Assembly: GCA_035277525.1 (NCBI GenBank)
Contig: DATEKH010000156.1
Coordinates: 1-36,852 of the forward strand
DNA length: 36,852 nt
Origin: CAIKMD01 sp035277525
GTDB lineage: Bacteria > Pseudomonadota > Alphaproteobacteria > ATCC43930 > CGMCC-115725
Direction of reading: 5' to 3'
Below, piece after piece: positions 7,501 through 14,888 of the stretch. A model generated the notes under the pieces. It did no database searches. It was given only the letters and a program-made list of their open reading frames with translations, and was not told the origin of the DNA. Within the stretch, counting starts at the first letter, position 1, and the number at the start of each line of letters is the position of its first letter. The position numbers were made by a program, and so were the translations under genes.

Positions 7501-8283
7501 ATGGCGGGAGACGTCAGCGCCGCGCATCTCGCGCTCGCCAATCGCCTCGCCGACGCGTCCGGCGCCATCATCCGGCGCCATTTCCGCCGCAGCATCCAGA
7601 TCGACGAGAAGCCCGATCGCACGCCCGTCACGCTCGCCGACCGCGCCGCCGAGGCCGCGATGCGCCGCCTCATCGCCGCGCGCTTTCCCGCGCACGGCAT
7701 TCTCGGCGAAGAACACGGCGGCGTCCGCACGAACGCCGATTATGTCTGGGTGCTCGATCCGATCGACGGGACCAAATCCTTCATCAGCGGCGTGCCGCTG
7801 TTCGGCACGCTCATCGCGCTCGTCCATCGCGGCCGGCCTGTGCTCGGAATCATCGATCAGCCGATTTCGCGCGAGCGCTGGATCGGCGCGCGCGGGCGCA
7901 AGACCACGCTCAATGGCAAGCCGGTCAAAAGCCGCGCCTGCCAGCGGCTCAACCGCGCGACGCTCTATGCGACCGCGCCCGAGATGTTTGGCAAGCGCGA
8001 CGCGGCGGCTTTCGCGCGGCTCCGGCGCCGCGTCAAGCTCGCCCGCTTCGGCGCCGATTGCTACGCCTACGCGCTCCTCGCCAGCGGCTTCATCGATCTC
8101 GTCGTCGAGGCGGATTTGAAGCCTTACGATTTCTGCGCGCTCGTTCCAGTGATCGAAGGAGCGGGTGGCACGATCACCGACTGGCATGGCGAGAAGCTCG
8201 GGCTCGGCTCGGACGGCCGCGTCATCGCCGCCGGCGACACCAACCTCGCCCGGCGCGCCCGTGCGCTCCTCGCGCGATCCTGA
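7501..8283 (+). CDS. hisN: Histidinol-phosphatase, inositol monophosphatase family
   Basis: 260 residues. The IMPase fold is shown by L-G-E-E-H-G-G at about residues 69-75 (metal-binding Glu), D-P-I-D-G-T-K-S-F at about 86-94 (two metal Asp and the activating Thr), and a final Y-D-F-C-A-L-V-P-V-I-E-G-A-G-G block that replaces the usual W-D with Y-D. In alphaproteobacteria this subtype dephosphorylates L-histidinol phosphate, the penultimate step of histidine synthesis. Inositol or 3'(2'),5'-bisphosphate activity cannot be ruled out. The same frame is open further upstream, but ATG 7501 lies just after the cycM stop and starts the conserved domain. Confidence 0.82.
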   Translation: MAGDVSAAHLALANRLADASGAIIRRHFRRSIQIDEKPDRTPVTLADRAAEAAMRRLIAARFPAHGILGEEHGGVRTNADYVWVLDPIDGTKSFISGVPLFGTLIALVHRGRPVLGIIDQPISRERWIGARGRKTTLNGKPVKSRACQRLNRATLYATAPEMFGKRDAAAFARLRRRVKLARFGADCYAYALLASGFIDLVVEADLKPYDFCALVPVIEGAGGTITDWHGEKLGLGSDGRVIAAGDTNLARRARALLARS

Positions 8284-8344
8284 ACCGCCCATTAGAATCT
8301 GGCGATAGCTCGGCTGGGGCGTTTTCCTCTACACTCGCCGGCCA

Positions 8345-10198
8345 ATGAAGCCTTGGACCGGAATCGCTCTCGCGCGCATTGGGCTGACGGCGCTGCTGGC
8401 CGGCGCGCTCGCTTGCGGCTCGGCCGCGGCGCAGCCGCGCCACGGCCTCTCGCTCTTCGGCGATCTCAAATATCCGCCGAACTTCCAGCATTTCGACTAT
8501 GTCAATCCCGAGGCGCCCAAGGGCGGAACGGTCAAATACGCCGCGATCGGCACATTCGATTCGCTCAACCCGTTTCAGCTGAGGGGAACCGCGGCCGAGG
8601 GACTCGGATTGGTTTTCGACACGCTGATGGCGCCCGCCGCCGACGAGCCCGCCTCGGAATATGGCCTCGTCGCCGAAAGCGCGGAGGTGGCGCCCGATCG
8701 CAGCTGGGTCACCTATACGATCCGGCCGCAGGCGCGCTTTCAAGACGGCAGCCGGGTCACGCCCGCGGATGTGATCTGGACCTTCGACACGCTGAAGACC
8801 AAGGCCCATCCGCGCTACCGCCTCTATTACGCCGATGTGCTGAAAGCCGAGAAGGTCGGCGACAACGCGGTGAAATTCACGTTCCGCAACGGCAGCAATC
8901 GCGAGCTGCCGAGCATCGTCGGCGAGATGCCGGTGTTGTCGAAGGCGTGGTGGTCGAAGATCGATTTCGAGAAGCCGCTGACGCAGCCCCCGCTCGGCAG
9001 CGGACCCTACAAGATCGGGACCGTCGATATCGGCAACGCGATCACCTATCGGCGCGATCCGAACTATTGGGCCAAGGACCTGCCGGTCAATCGCGGGCGG
9101 TTCAATTTCGACACCATCCGCTACGATTATTATCGCGACACCTCGATCGCGCTCGAGGCGTTCAAGGCCGGGCAATACGACATCCGCGTCGAGAACGTCG
9201 CCAAGAACTGGGCGACCGGCTATGACAGCCCCGCGCTCGCGGCCGGGCTCATCAAGAAGGAGCAAATCCCCAATCAGGTGCCGCAGGGCATGCAGGGCTT
9301 CGCCTTCAACATCCGCCACCCGCTCTTTGCCGATCCCAAGGTGCGCGACGCCTTGACCTATCTGTTCGATTTCGAATGGACGAACAAAAACCTGTTCTAC
9401 GGCGCCTATACGCGCAGCCGCAGCTTTTTCTCGAATTCCGAGCTTGCGGCCAAAGGCACGCCGAGCCCCGAGGAGCTGAAGCTCCTCGATCCCTGGAAGG
9501 CCCAGATCCCGGACGAGGTCTTCACCAAGGAATACGATCCGCCCAAGACCGACGGCAGCGGCGATATCCGCGAGAATTTGCGCAGCGCGCTGAAGCTCCT
9601 CCAGGAGGCCGGCTGGTCCTTGAAAGGCGGCAGGCTCGTCAACGCCCAGGGCCAGCCGTTTCAATTCGAGTTCCTCTTGACCCAGCCGCTGGCCGATTTC
9701 CAGCGCGTCGTTCTGCCCTTCGCGCAGAATCTGAAGCGCCTCGGCATCACGATGACGATCCGCATGGTCGATCCGGCGCAATACGAAAACCGGATGAAGA
9801 ATTTCGACTACGACATGACGGTCATCAACATTGGTGAGTCGCCATCGCCGGGCAACGAGCAGCGCGATTACTGGAGCTCGGCGTCGGCGGACGAGCCCGG
9901 CAGCCAGAACTATATGGGCATCAAGAGCAAGGCGATCGACGCGCTGGTCGATGACGTGATCAACGCGCCCGACCGGGCCAGCCTCGTCACCGCGACGCAT
10001 GCGCTCGATCGCGTGCTGTGCTGGGGCCACTATGTGATCCCGAACTGGTACATCTCGTACTTCCGCGTCGCGAGCTGGGATAAATTCGCGCACCCGAAAA
10101 CCTCGCCGCCCTATGCGCTCGCGCTCGACACCTGGTGGGTCGTGCCGCAGCGCGCCAGCGACATCGAAGCGAAGAAGTCGCAGGTGGAGGGGAAATGA
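8345..10198 (+). CDS. yejA: Periplasmic peptide-binding protein of YejABEF-type importer
   Basis: 617 residues. A Sec signal peptide (about residues 1-29, ending S-A-A-A before Q-P) is followed by a family 5 solute-binding domain. The H-G-L-S-L-F-G-D-L-K-Y-P and F-D-Y-V-N-P-E-A-P-K-G-G-T-V starts are typical of YejA, which is longer than OppA/DppA relatives. YejA delivers peptides, including peptide antibiotics such as microcin C, to the inner-membrane YejBEF transporter. It heads an operon with yejB (36 bases downstream), yejE and yejF. Confidence 0.9.
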   Translation: MKPWTGIALARIGLTALLAGALACGSAAAQPRHGLSLFGDLKYPPNFQHFDYVNPEAPKGGTVKYAAIGTFDSLNPFQLRGTAAEGLGLVFDTLMAPAADEPASEYGLVAESAEVAPDRSWVTYTIRPQARFQDGSRVTPADVIWTFDTLKTKAHPRYRLYYADVLKAEKVGDNAVKFTFRNGSNRELPSIVGEMPVLSKAWWSKIDFEKPLTQPPLGSGPYKIGTVDIGNAITYRRDPNYWAKDLPVNRGRFNFDTIRYDYYRDTSIALEAFKAGQYDIRVENVAKNWATGYDSPALAAGLIKKEQIPNQVPQGMQGFAFNIRHPLFADPKVRDALTYLFDFEWTNKNLFYGAYTRSRSFFSNSELAAKGTPSPEELKLLDPWKAQIPDEVFTKEYDPPKTDGSGDIRENLRSALKLLQEAGWSLKGGRLVNAQGQPFQFEFLLTQPLADFQRVVLPFAQNLKRLGITMTIRMVDPAQYENRMKNFDYDMTVINIGESPSPGNEQRDYWSSASADEPGSQNYMGIKSKAIDALVDDVINAPDRASLVTATHALDRVLCWGHYVIPNWYISYFRVASWDKFAHPKTSPPYALALDTWWVVPQRASDIEAKKSQVEGK

Positions 10199-10233
10199 GC
10201 CGTGCCTGCCGCAGAAGGAGCACGCGCTGAGCG

Positions 10234-11319
10234 ATGCTCGCCTACGCGCTCCGCCGCATCCTGCTCATCGTGCCGACGCTCTTTGCGATCATTCTGGTTA
10301 ATTTCGTCATCGTGCAGGCGGCGCCCGGGGGGCCGGTCGATCAGCTGATCGCCCAGCTCAAAGGCACGGCCGGAACGGGTCTCGGCCAGGTGGCGGGCGG
10401 CGGCGGCGAGCTGCGCAACACCGCCACATCGGCGAACCAGACCCGCGGCGCGCGCGGGCTTGATCCCGCCTTCATCGCACAGCTGAACAAGCTCTACGGC
10501 TTCGACAAGCCGGCGCCGGAACGCTTCTGGATCATGATCAAGGATTATCTGCGCTTCGACTTCGGCACCAGCTTCTATCAAGGCGTTCCCGTCATCCAGC
10601 TGATCGAGCAGAAGCTCCCCGTGTCGATCTCGCTGGGCCTGTGGTCGACCCTCCTCGTCTATCTGATCTCGATTCCGCTCGGCATCCGCAAAGCGGTCAA
10701 GGACGGCAGCCCCTTCGATGTGTGGTCGAGCGCGGTGGTGATCGTCGGCTACGCGATCCCCAGCTTTCTCTTCGCCATCCTGCTCATCGTCATCTTCGCC
10801 GGCGGCAGCTATCTCTCCTGGTTCCCGTTGCGCGGCCTGGTCTCGGACGATTGGGCGAGCTTTTCCTGGCGTCACCAGATCGTCGATTATTTCTGGCACA
10901 TGACGCTGCCGATCCTGTCGCTGGTGATCGGCGGCTTCGCCAGCCTCACCATGCTGACGAAGAACTGCTTCCTCGACGAGATCAACAAGCAATATGTCGT
11001 CACCGCCCGTGCCAAGGGACTGGGCGAGCGGCGCGTTCTCTACGGCCACGTCTTTCGCAACGCGATGCTGTTGGTGATCGCGGGCTTCCCGGCAGCGTTC
11101 ATCGGTATTCTCTTCACCGGCGCGCTGCTGGTCGAGGTGATCTTCTCGCTCGACGGGCTCGGGCTTTTGGGCTTCCAGGCGGCGATCGGGCGCGATTACC
11201 CGGTGATGTTCGGCACGCTCTACATCTACACGCTGGTCGGGCTGGTCCTGAAGCTCATCAGCGACCTCTCCTATATGTTCGTCGATCCGCGGATCGATTT
11301 CGGCACGCGCGGCACATGA
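10234..11319 (+). CDS. yejB: Peptide ABC transporter permease YejB
   Basis: 361 residues, integral inner-membrane protein. The first membrane segment (about residues 5-27) is followed by a large extracytoplasmic loop with Gly-rich and coiled parts, then five further membrane segments. The EAA loop lies near Y-V-V-T-A-R-A-K-G-L-G-E-R-R-V-L-Y-G-H (about 250-270) and contacts the ATPase. The C-terminal D-Y-P-V-M-F-G-T-L-Y and Y-M-F-V-D-P-R-I-D-F are standard for DppB/YejB permeases. The stop overlaps the yejE start by 4 bases (ATGA). Confidence 0.92.
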   Translation: MLAYALRRILLIVPTLFAIILVNFVIVQAAPGGPVDQLIAQLKGTAGTGLGQVAGGGGELRNTATSANQTRGARGLDPAFIAQLNKLYGFDKPAPERFWIMIKDYLRFDFGTSFYQGVPVIQLIEQKLPVSISLGLWSTLLVYLISIPLGIRKAVKDGSPFDVWSSAVVIVGYAIPSFLFAILLIVIFAGGSYLSWFPLRGLVSDDWASFSWRHQIVDYFWHMTLPILSLVIGGFASLTMLTKNCFLDEINKQYVVTARAKGLGERRVLYGHVFRNAMLLVIAGFPAAFIGILFTGALLVEVIFSLDGLGLLGFQAAIGRDYPVMFGTLYIYTLVGLVLKLISDLSYMFVDPRIDFGTRGT

Positions 11320-12332
11320 CTCCGCTCACGCGACGGCGTCTCGCGAATTTTCGCGCCAACAAGCGCGGTTTCTGGTCGCTGTGGATTTTCCTCGCCTTGT
11401 TCGGCCTGAGCCTCATCGCCGAGTTCATCGCCAATGACCGCCCGCTGCTCGTGCGCTATGACGGGCGTTCCTATTTCCCGGTCTTCGCCGACTATCTTGA
11501 GACCGATTTCGGCGGCGATCTGCCGATCGCGGCGGATTACCGCGATCCCGTCCTCGCCAAGCGCATTGACGCGCATGGCGTCATGCTGTGGCCGCCGATC
11601 CCCTTTGCCGACAACACCATCAACTACAACCTGCCATCGCCCGCGCCTTCGCCGCCCGATAAGACCGATTGGCTCGGCACCGACGACCAAGGCCGCGACG
11701 TGCTGGCTCGGCTCATCTATGGCTTTCGCATTTCGGTGCTGTTCGGCCTGACGCTCACCATCTTGAGCTCGATCATCGGCGTCGCCGCGGGCGCGATCCA
11801 AGGCTATTACGGCGGGCTGGTCGATCTTTCCTTCCAACGCTTCATGGAGATCTGGTCCGGCCTGCCGGTACTCTTCCTGCTCATCATCCTCTCGAGCATC
11901 ATCGCGCCGAATTTCTGGTGGCTGCTCGGCATCATGCTGCTGTTCTCGTGGATGTCGCTGGTCGACCTCGTGCGCGCCGAGTTCCTGCGCGCGCGGAATT
12001 TCGACTATGTGCGGGCGGCCCGCGCGCTCGGCGTTGGCAATCCGACGATCATCTGGCGCCACGTCCTGCCGAACGCCATGGTGGCGACCCTGACCTTCAT
12101 GCCGTTCATCCTCAACGGCTCGATCACGACCCTGACCTCGCTCGATTTCCTCGGCTTCGGCCTGCCGCCAGGCTCGCCCTCGCTCGGCGAGTTGCTGGCC
12201 CAGGGCAAGGCCAATCTCCAGGCGCCGTGGCTCGGCCTCACTGCCTTTTTCGTGCTCGCGGTGATGCTAAGCCTTCTGATCTTCATCGGCGAGGCCGTGC
12301 GTGACGCGTTCGATCCGAGGAAGGTGAAATGA
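11316..12332 (+). CDS. yejE: Peptide ABC transporter permease YejE
   Basis: 338 residues. An open frame extends far upstream, but that part lies over yejB in another frame; the real start is ATG 11316, overlapping the yejB stop. One N-terminal membrane segment (about 22-42) is followed by a periplasmic stretch containing L-G-T-D-D-Q-G-R-D-V-L-A-R (about 125), the OppC/YejE signature, and then five membrane segments. The EAA loop is near F-D-Y-V-R-A-A-R-A-L-G-V-G (about 230). It pairs with YejB to form the channel. A GGAGGAG sequence follows the stop directly with no start codon near it. Confidence 0.93.
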   Translation: MTPLTRRRLANFRANKRGFWSLWIFLALFGLSLIAEFIANDRPLLVRYDGRSYFPVFADYLETDFGGDLPIAADYRDPVLAKRIDAHGVMLWPPIPFADNTINYNLPSPAPSPPDKTDWLGTDDQGRDVLARLIYGFRISVLFGLTLTILSSIIGVAAGAIQGYYGGLVDLSFQRFMEIWSGLPVLFLLIILSSIIAPNFWWLLGIMLLFSWMSLVDLVRAEFLRARNFDYVRAARALGVGNPTIIWRHVLPNAMVATLTFMPFILNGSITTLTSLDFLGFGLPPGSPSLGELLAQGKANLQAPWLGLTAFFVLAVMLSLLIFIGEAVRDAFDPRKVK

Positions 12333-12338
12333 GGAGGA
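12333..12338 (+). promoter_or_regulatory. Stranded Shine-Dalgarno sequence, probably yejF's original site
   Basis: GGAGGA lies directly after the yejE stop codon but the nearest downstream start (12397) has its own TGAGG. yejF (ATG 12797) has no purine-rich site in front of it. Joining base 12340 to base 12788 would put this sequence 8-11 bases before the yejF ATG. This suggests the insert at 12341-12787 split them. Inference from spacing only. Confidence 0.45.
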
Positions 12339-12340
12339 GC

Positions 12341-12375
12341 TCTAAGCTCTAAGCTCTAAGCTGTAAGCTATAAGC
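12341..12375 (+). repeat. Five tandem heptamers TNTAAGC, left boundary of insert
   Basis: Five uninterrupted copies: TCTAAGC three times, then TGTAAGC and TATAAGC. Only the second base varies. The same heptamer occurs reversed on the other side of the four-helix-bundle gene, so the two arrays form terminal inverted repeats. Confidence 0.9.
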
Positions 12376-12396
12376 GGGCACAATCTGAGGCAACCG

Positions 12397-12765
12397 ATGC
12401 AGGACTTTCGCGATCTCAAGGTTTGGCAAAAGGCGCACGAGATCGTGCTCGCGATCTATCGCGCGTCCACCAATTTTCCAAGCGATGAGCGGTTTGGCCT
12501 TACGAGTCAGTTGCGTCGAGCGGCGGTCTCGATTCCGGCGAATATCGCGGAGGGCACTCTGCGCTCCAGTGACGCGGATTTTGCCCACTTCCTTCACATC
12601 GCGCTCGGCTCTGCCGGTGAAGTCGATTACTACTTGCTGCTCGCACGCGATCTGAAATTCATCGAACCAGACAAGCACTCGGTCCTCGATGCCAGCCTGC
12701 AGGAAGTAAAGCGAATGCTCGCCGCCCTCACCGCGCGCGTCAAGCAAGACGCCAAATCGGCTTAG
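12397..12765 (+). CDS. Four-helix-bundle protein of the 23S rRNA intervening-sequence family
   Basis: 122 residues, starting MQDFRDLKVWQKAHEIVLAI. The D-L-x-V-W-Q-K-A-H start, R-R-A-A-V-S-I-P-A-N-I-A-E-G (about 41-54) and F-L-H-I-A-L-G-S-A-G-E-V-D-Y (about 67-80) are the hallmark blocks of the IVS / S23 four-helix-bundle family, related in fold to the Avd accessory protein of diversity-generating retroelements. The biochemical role of the family is unsettled. TGAGG at 12386-12390 serves as the ribosome binding site. The TAG stop (12763-12765) is formed inside the first right-hand heptamer (GCTTAGA), so the reading frame runs into the repeat. It interrupts the yej operon on the coding strand. 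Confidence 0.88.
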   Translation: MQDFRDLKVWQKAHEIVLAIYRASTNFPSDERFGLTSQLRRAAVSIPANIAEGTLRSSDADFAHFLHIALGSAGEVDYYLLLARDLKFIEPDKHSVLDASLQEVKRMLAALTARVKQDAKSA

Positions 12766-12787
12766 AGCTTACAGCTTAAAGCTTACA
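12760..12787 (-). repeat. Four tandem heptamers (reverse of TNTAAGC), right boundary of insert
   Basis: Plus-strand copies are GCTTAGA, GCTTACA, GCTTAAA, GCTTACA, uninterrupted. Read on the minus strand these are TGTAAGC, TTTAAGC, TGTAAGC, TCTAAGC, again varying only at the second base. The first copy supplies the stop codon of the four-helix-bundle gene. Confidence 0.9.
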
Positions 12788-12796
12788 GCCAAGCCA

Positions 12797-14422
12797 ATGC
12801 CTCTCCTCTCAGTCAAAGACCTCACCGTCACCTTCTCCAGCGGCGACACAACCGTACACGCCGTGCGCGGCGTCAGCTTCGCGATCGAGCGCGGCGAGAC
12901 CGTTGCGCTCGTCGGCGAATCGGGCTCGGGCAAGTCGGTGACCGCGCTGTCGATCCTCCAGCTCCTGCCCTATCCCTCGGCCCGCCATGGCCCCGGCAGC
13001 AGCATCGTCTTCGACGGACAAGAGCTCATCGGCGCGGGCGAGCCGCTGTTGCGCCAGATTCGCGGCAACCGGATCGCGATGGTGTTCCAGGAGCCGATGA
13101 CCTCGCTCAACCCGCTGCACACGGTCGAAAAGCAAGTCACCGAGACGCTGTTCCTGCACAAGCACATGGATCGCGCGGCGGCGCGCTCGCGCGCGATCGA
13201 GCTGCTGCATCTCGTCGGGCTGCCCGAGGCCGAGCGCCGGCTCGACGCCTATCCGCACCAGCTCTCGGGCGGGCAGCGCCAGCGCGTCATGATCGCCATG
13301 GCGCTCGCCAACGAGCCGGACATTCTGATTGCCGACGAGCCAACCACGGCGCTCGATGTGACCATCCAGGCTCAGATCCTGAAGCTCCTCAAAGAGCTGC
13401 AAGCGCGCTTCGGCATGGCGCTCTTTCTCATCACCCATGATCTGACCATCGTGCGCAAAGTGGCCGACCGCGTGCTCGTCATGACCGAGGGCGAGATCGT
13501 CGAGCGCGGCAAGGTGAAGGACATCTTCACCGCGCCGCAGCACGCTTATACACGCCGGCTCTTGGCCGCCGAACCCAAAGGCGAGCCGAGCCTGCCGACC
13601 CCGCGCCGGCCCGTGCTGATCTCGACGCAGGCGTTGCGCGTCTGGTTCCCGATCAAGACAGGCCTCATGCGACGCACCACCGGCCATGTGAAGGCGGTCG
13701 ATGGCGTAAGCCTCGAGCTGCGCGCGGGCGAGACCTTGGGCGTCGTCGGCGAATCGGGATCGGGCAAGACAACGCTTGGGCTTGCCATGCTGCGCCTCAT
13801 CGACAGCGCGGGCGAGATCCTGTTCGACGGCACGCGGCTCGACCGGATGAACGGCAAGGCGCTGCGCCCTTTGCGCCGCGAAATTCAGATCATGTTCCAG
13901 GATCCGTTCTCAAGCCTCTCGCCGCGGCTGTCGATCGGCCAAATTGTCGAAGAGGGGATGAAGGTCCACAAGCTTGGCGGCGATGGCGCCGCACGCCGCA
14001 CGGAAATCGCCCGGGCACTGGCCGAGGTCGGGCTCGATCCCGGCGCCGCCGACCGCTATCCGCATGAATTCTCGGGCGGGCAGCGCCAGCGCGTCGCGCT
14101 CGCCCGCGCGCTCGTGCTGAAGCCGCGTTTCCTTCTGCTGGACGAGCCGACCTCGGCGCTCGACATGTCGGTTCAGGCGCAGATGGTCACGCTGTTGCGC
14201 GATCTTCAGCAGAAGCACGGTCTCGCCTATCTCTTCATCAGCCACGATCTGCGCGTCATCAAGGCGATGGCTCATGAGGTGCTGGTGATGAAGGACGGCA
14301 AGGTGGTCGAGAGCGGCGCGGCCGACGAGCTTTTTGCCGAGCCGCGCACGCCCTATACGCGCGCGCTGATGGCGGCCGCCTTCGACATCGAAGCGATCGA
14401 GACGCACGCGACCGCGTCGTGA
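12797..14422 (+). CDS. yejF: Peptide ABC transporter, fused double ATPase YejF
   Basis: 541 residues with two complete nucleotide-binding domains. Domain 1 has Walker A G-E-S-G-S-G-K-S at 40-47, Q-loop F-Q-E-P-M-T-S-L-N-P, signature L-S-G-G-Q at about 156 and Walker B I-L-I-A-D-E-P. Domain 2 has Walker A G-E-S-G-S-G-K-T at about 318, signature F-S-G-G-Q at about 425 and L-L-L-D-E-P-T. It powers peptide import through YejBE. Each domain ends in the oligopeptide-type tail A-Y-T-R-R-L-L or P-Y-T-R-A-L-M. No Shine-Dalgarno sequence precedes ATG 12797, only 9 bases after the heptamer array, so translation may be weakened or depend on coupling to the inserted gene. Confidence 0.93.
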   Translation: MPLLSVKDLTVTFSSGDTTVHAVRGVSFAIERGETVALVGESGSGKSVTALSILQLLPYPSARHGPGSSIVFDGQELIGAGEPLLRQIRGNRIAMVFQEPMTSLNPLHTVEKQVTETLFLHKHMDRAAARSRAIELLHLVGLPEAERRLDAYPHQLSGGQRQRVMIAMALANEPDILIADEPTTALDVTIQAQILKLLKELQARFGMALFLITHDLTIVRKVADRVLVMTEGEIVERGKVKDIFTAPQHAYTRRLLAAEPKGEPSLPTPRRPVLISTQALRVWFPIKTGLMRRTTGHVKAVDGVSLELRAGETLGVVGESGSGKTTLGLAMLRLIDSAGEILFDGTRLDRMNGKALRPLRREIQIMFQDPFSSLSPRLSIGQIVEEGMKVHKLGGDGAARRTEIARALAEVGLDPGAADRYPHEFSGGQRQRVALARALVLKPRFLLLDEPTSALDMSVQAQMVTLLRDLQQKHGLAYLFISHDLRVIKAMAHEVLVMKDGKVVESGAADELFAEPRTPYTRALMAAAFDIEAIETHATAS

Positions 14423-14450
14423 GCGGCGCGCGAGGGCCGGGCGAAGCGGT

Positions 14451-14888
14451 CTAAGCCGCGAGCTTCCAGCGCTCGATCACCCGCCGGACGCCGAGATCGC
14501 CGGGCTGCTCGATGATCCAGCCACGGGTGAGATAGGCCTTGGCGGTCAGCCGATTGCCGATGAATCCCAAGAGCAGCTGCAGCGCGAGAAAGGCGCCGAA
14601 AAGGATGGCTTCGGCGAGGCGCGCATTGGCCGTGCTCACCGGAACCCGGCCGATGATGAGGTCGAGACACCAAAGCGCAAGGATCACCGCGCCCCAGGCA
14701 TGAAGCCGTCGCCAGAACAGCGGCAGGCCGAAAACGCCGGCGAACAGAAACAGGTCCCAGGCAAAGCCGGTGGCAACGCGCTTCTCCTTGCCGCCCGGCC
14801 TGCGGCGCAGGCGGATCGCGGGCGGGATCGCCGCGCGCGACTCCTTGGCTTCGCGCTGGCCGCGGCGGGTGCTGCTAGCGCCGGCCAC
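14451..14888 (-). CDS. DUF2628-like small membrane protein
   Basis: 145 residues, GTG start, overlapping the end of the aminopeptidase gene by 14 bases. A basic N-terminus (about 1-38) is followed by hydrophobic segments at about 42-58, 62-80 and 88-108. G-F-A-W-D-L-F-L-F-A-G-V-F-G-L-P-L-F-W-R-R-L and the later G-F-I-G-N-R-L-T-A-K-A-Y-L-T-R-G-W resemble the F-x-W-x-x-F--P-x-W and G-x-x-x-N-x-x-Y---R-G-Y blocks of DUF2628. Function unknown. It is downstream of and likely translated with the M17 peptidase. Confidence 0.6.
   Translation of the reverse strand: MAGASSTRRGQREAKESRAAIPPAIRLRRRPGGKEKRVATGFAWDLFLFAGVFGLPLFWRRLHAWGAVILALWCLDLIIGRVPVSTANARLAEAILFGAFLALQLLLGFIGNRLTAKAYLTRGWIIEQPGDLGVRRVIERWKLAA

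Larger units (their letters stand above)
12341..12787 (+). mobile_element. Putative small insertion unit carrying a four-helix-bundle (IVS-type) gene
   Basis: The 447-base unit lies between yejE and yejF, genes that are otherwise adjacent in the operon. It consists of a left array of five TNTAAGC heptamers, one gene, and a right array of four reversed heptamers. No transposase is inside. Flanking bases show at most a 2-base GC match (12339-12340 and 12788-12789), so a target duplication is not established. By eye its sequence is less GC-rich than the neighbours. That the unit is mobile is inferred from its placement, its inverted ends and the known insertion of related genes in 23S rRNA. Confidence 0.5.

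Noticed and set aside
8222..10093. 623-residue antisense open frame over yejA
   Set aside because: The sense strand encodes a full YejA with signal peptide. The antisense product is Arg/Asp/Leu-rich with no domain, typical of stop-poor GC-rich DNA.
12341..12375. Heptamer array as a CRISPR or simple microsatellite
   Set aside because: Repeats are 7 bases with no spacers, which excludes CRISPR. The inverted counterpart on the other side of a gene makes plain slippage an incomplete explanation.
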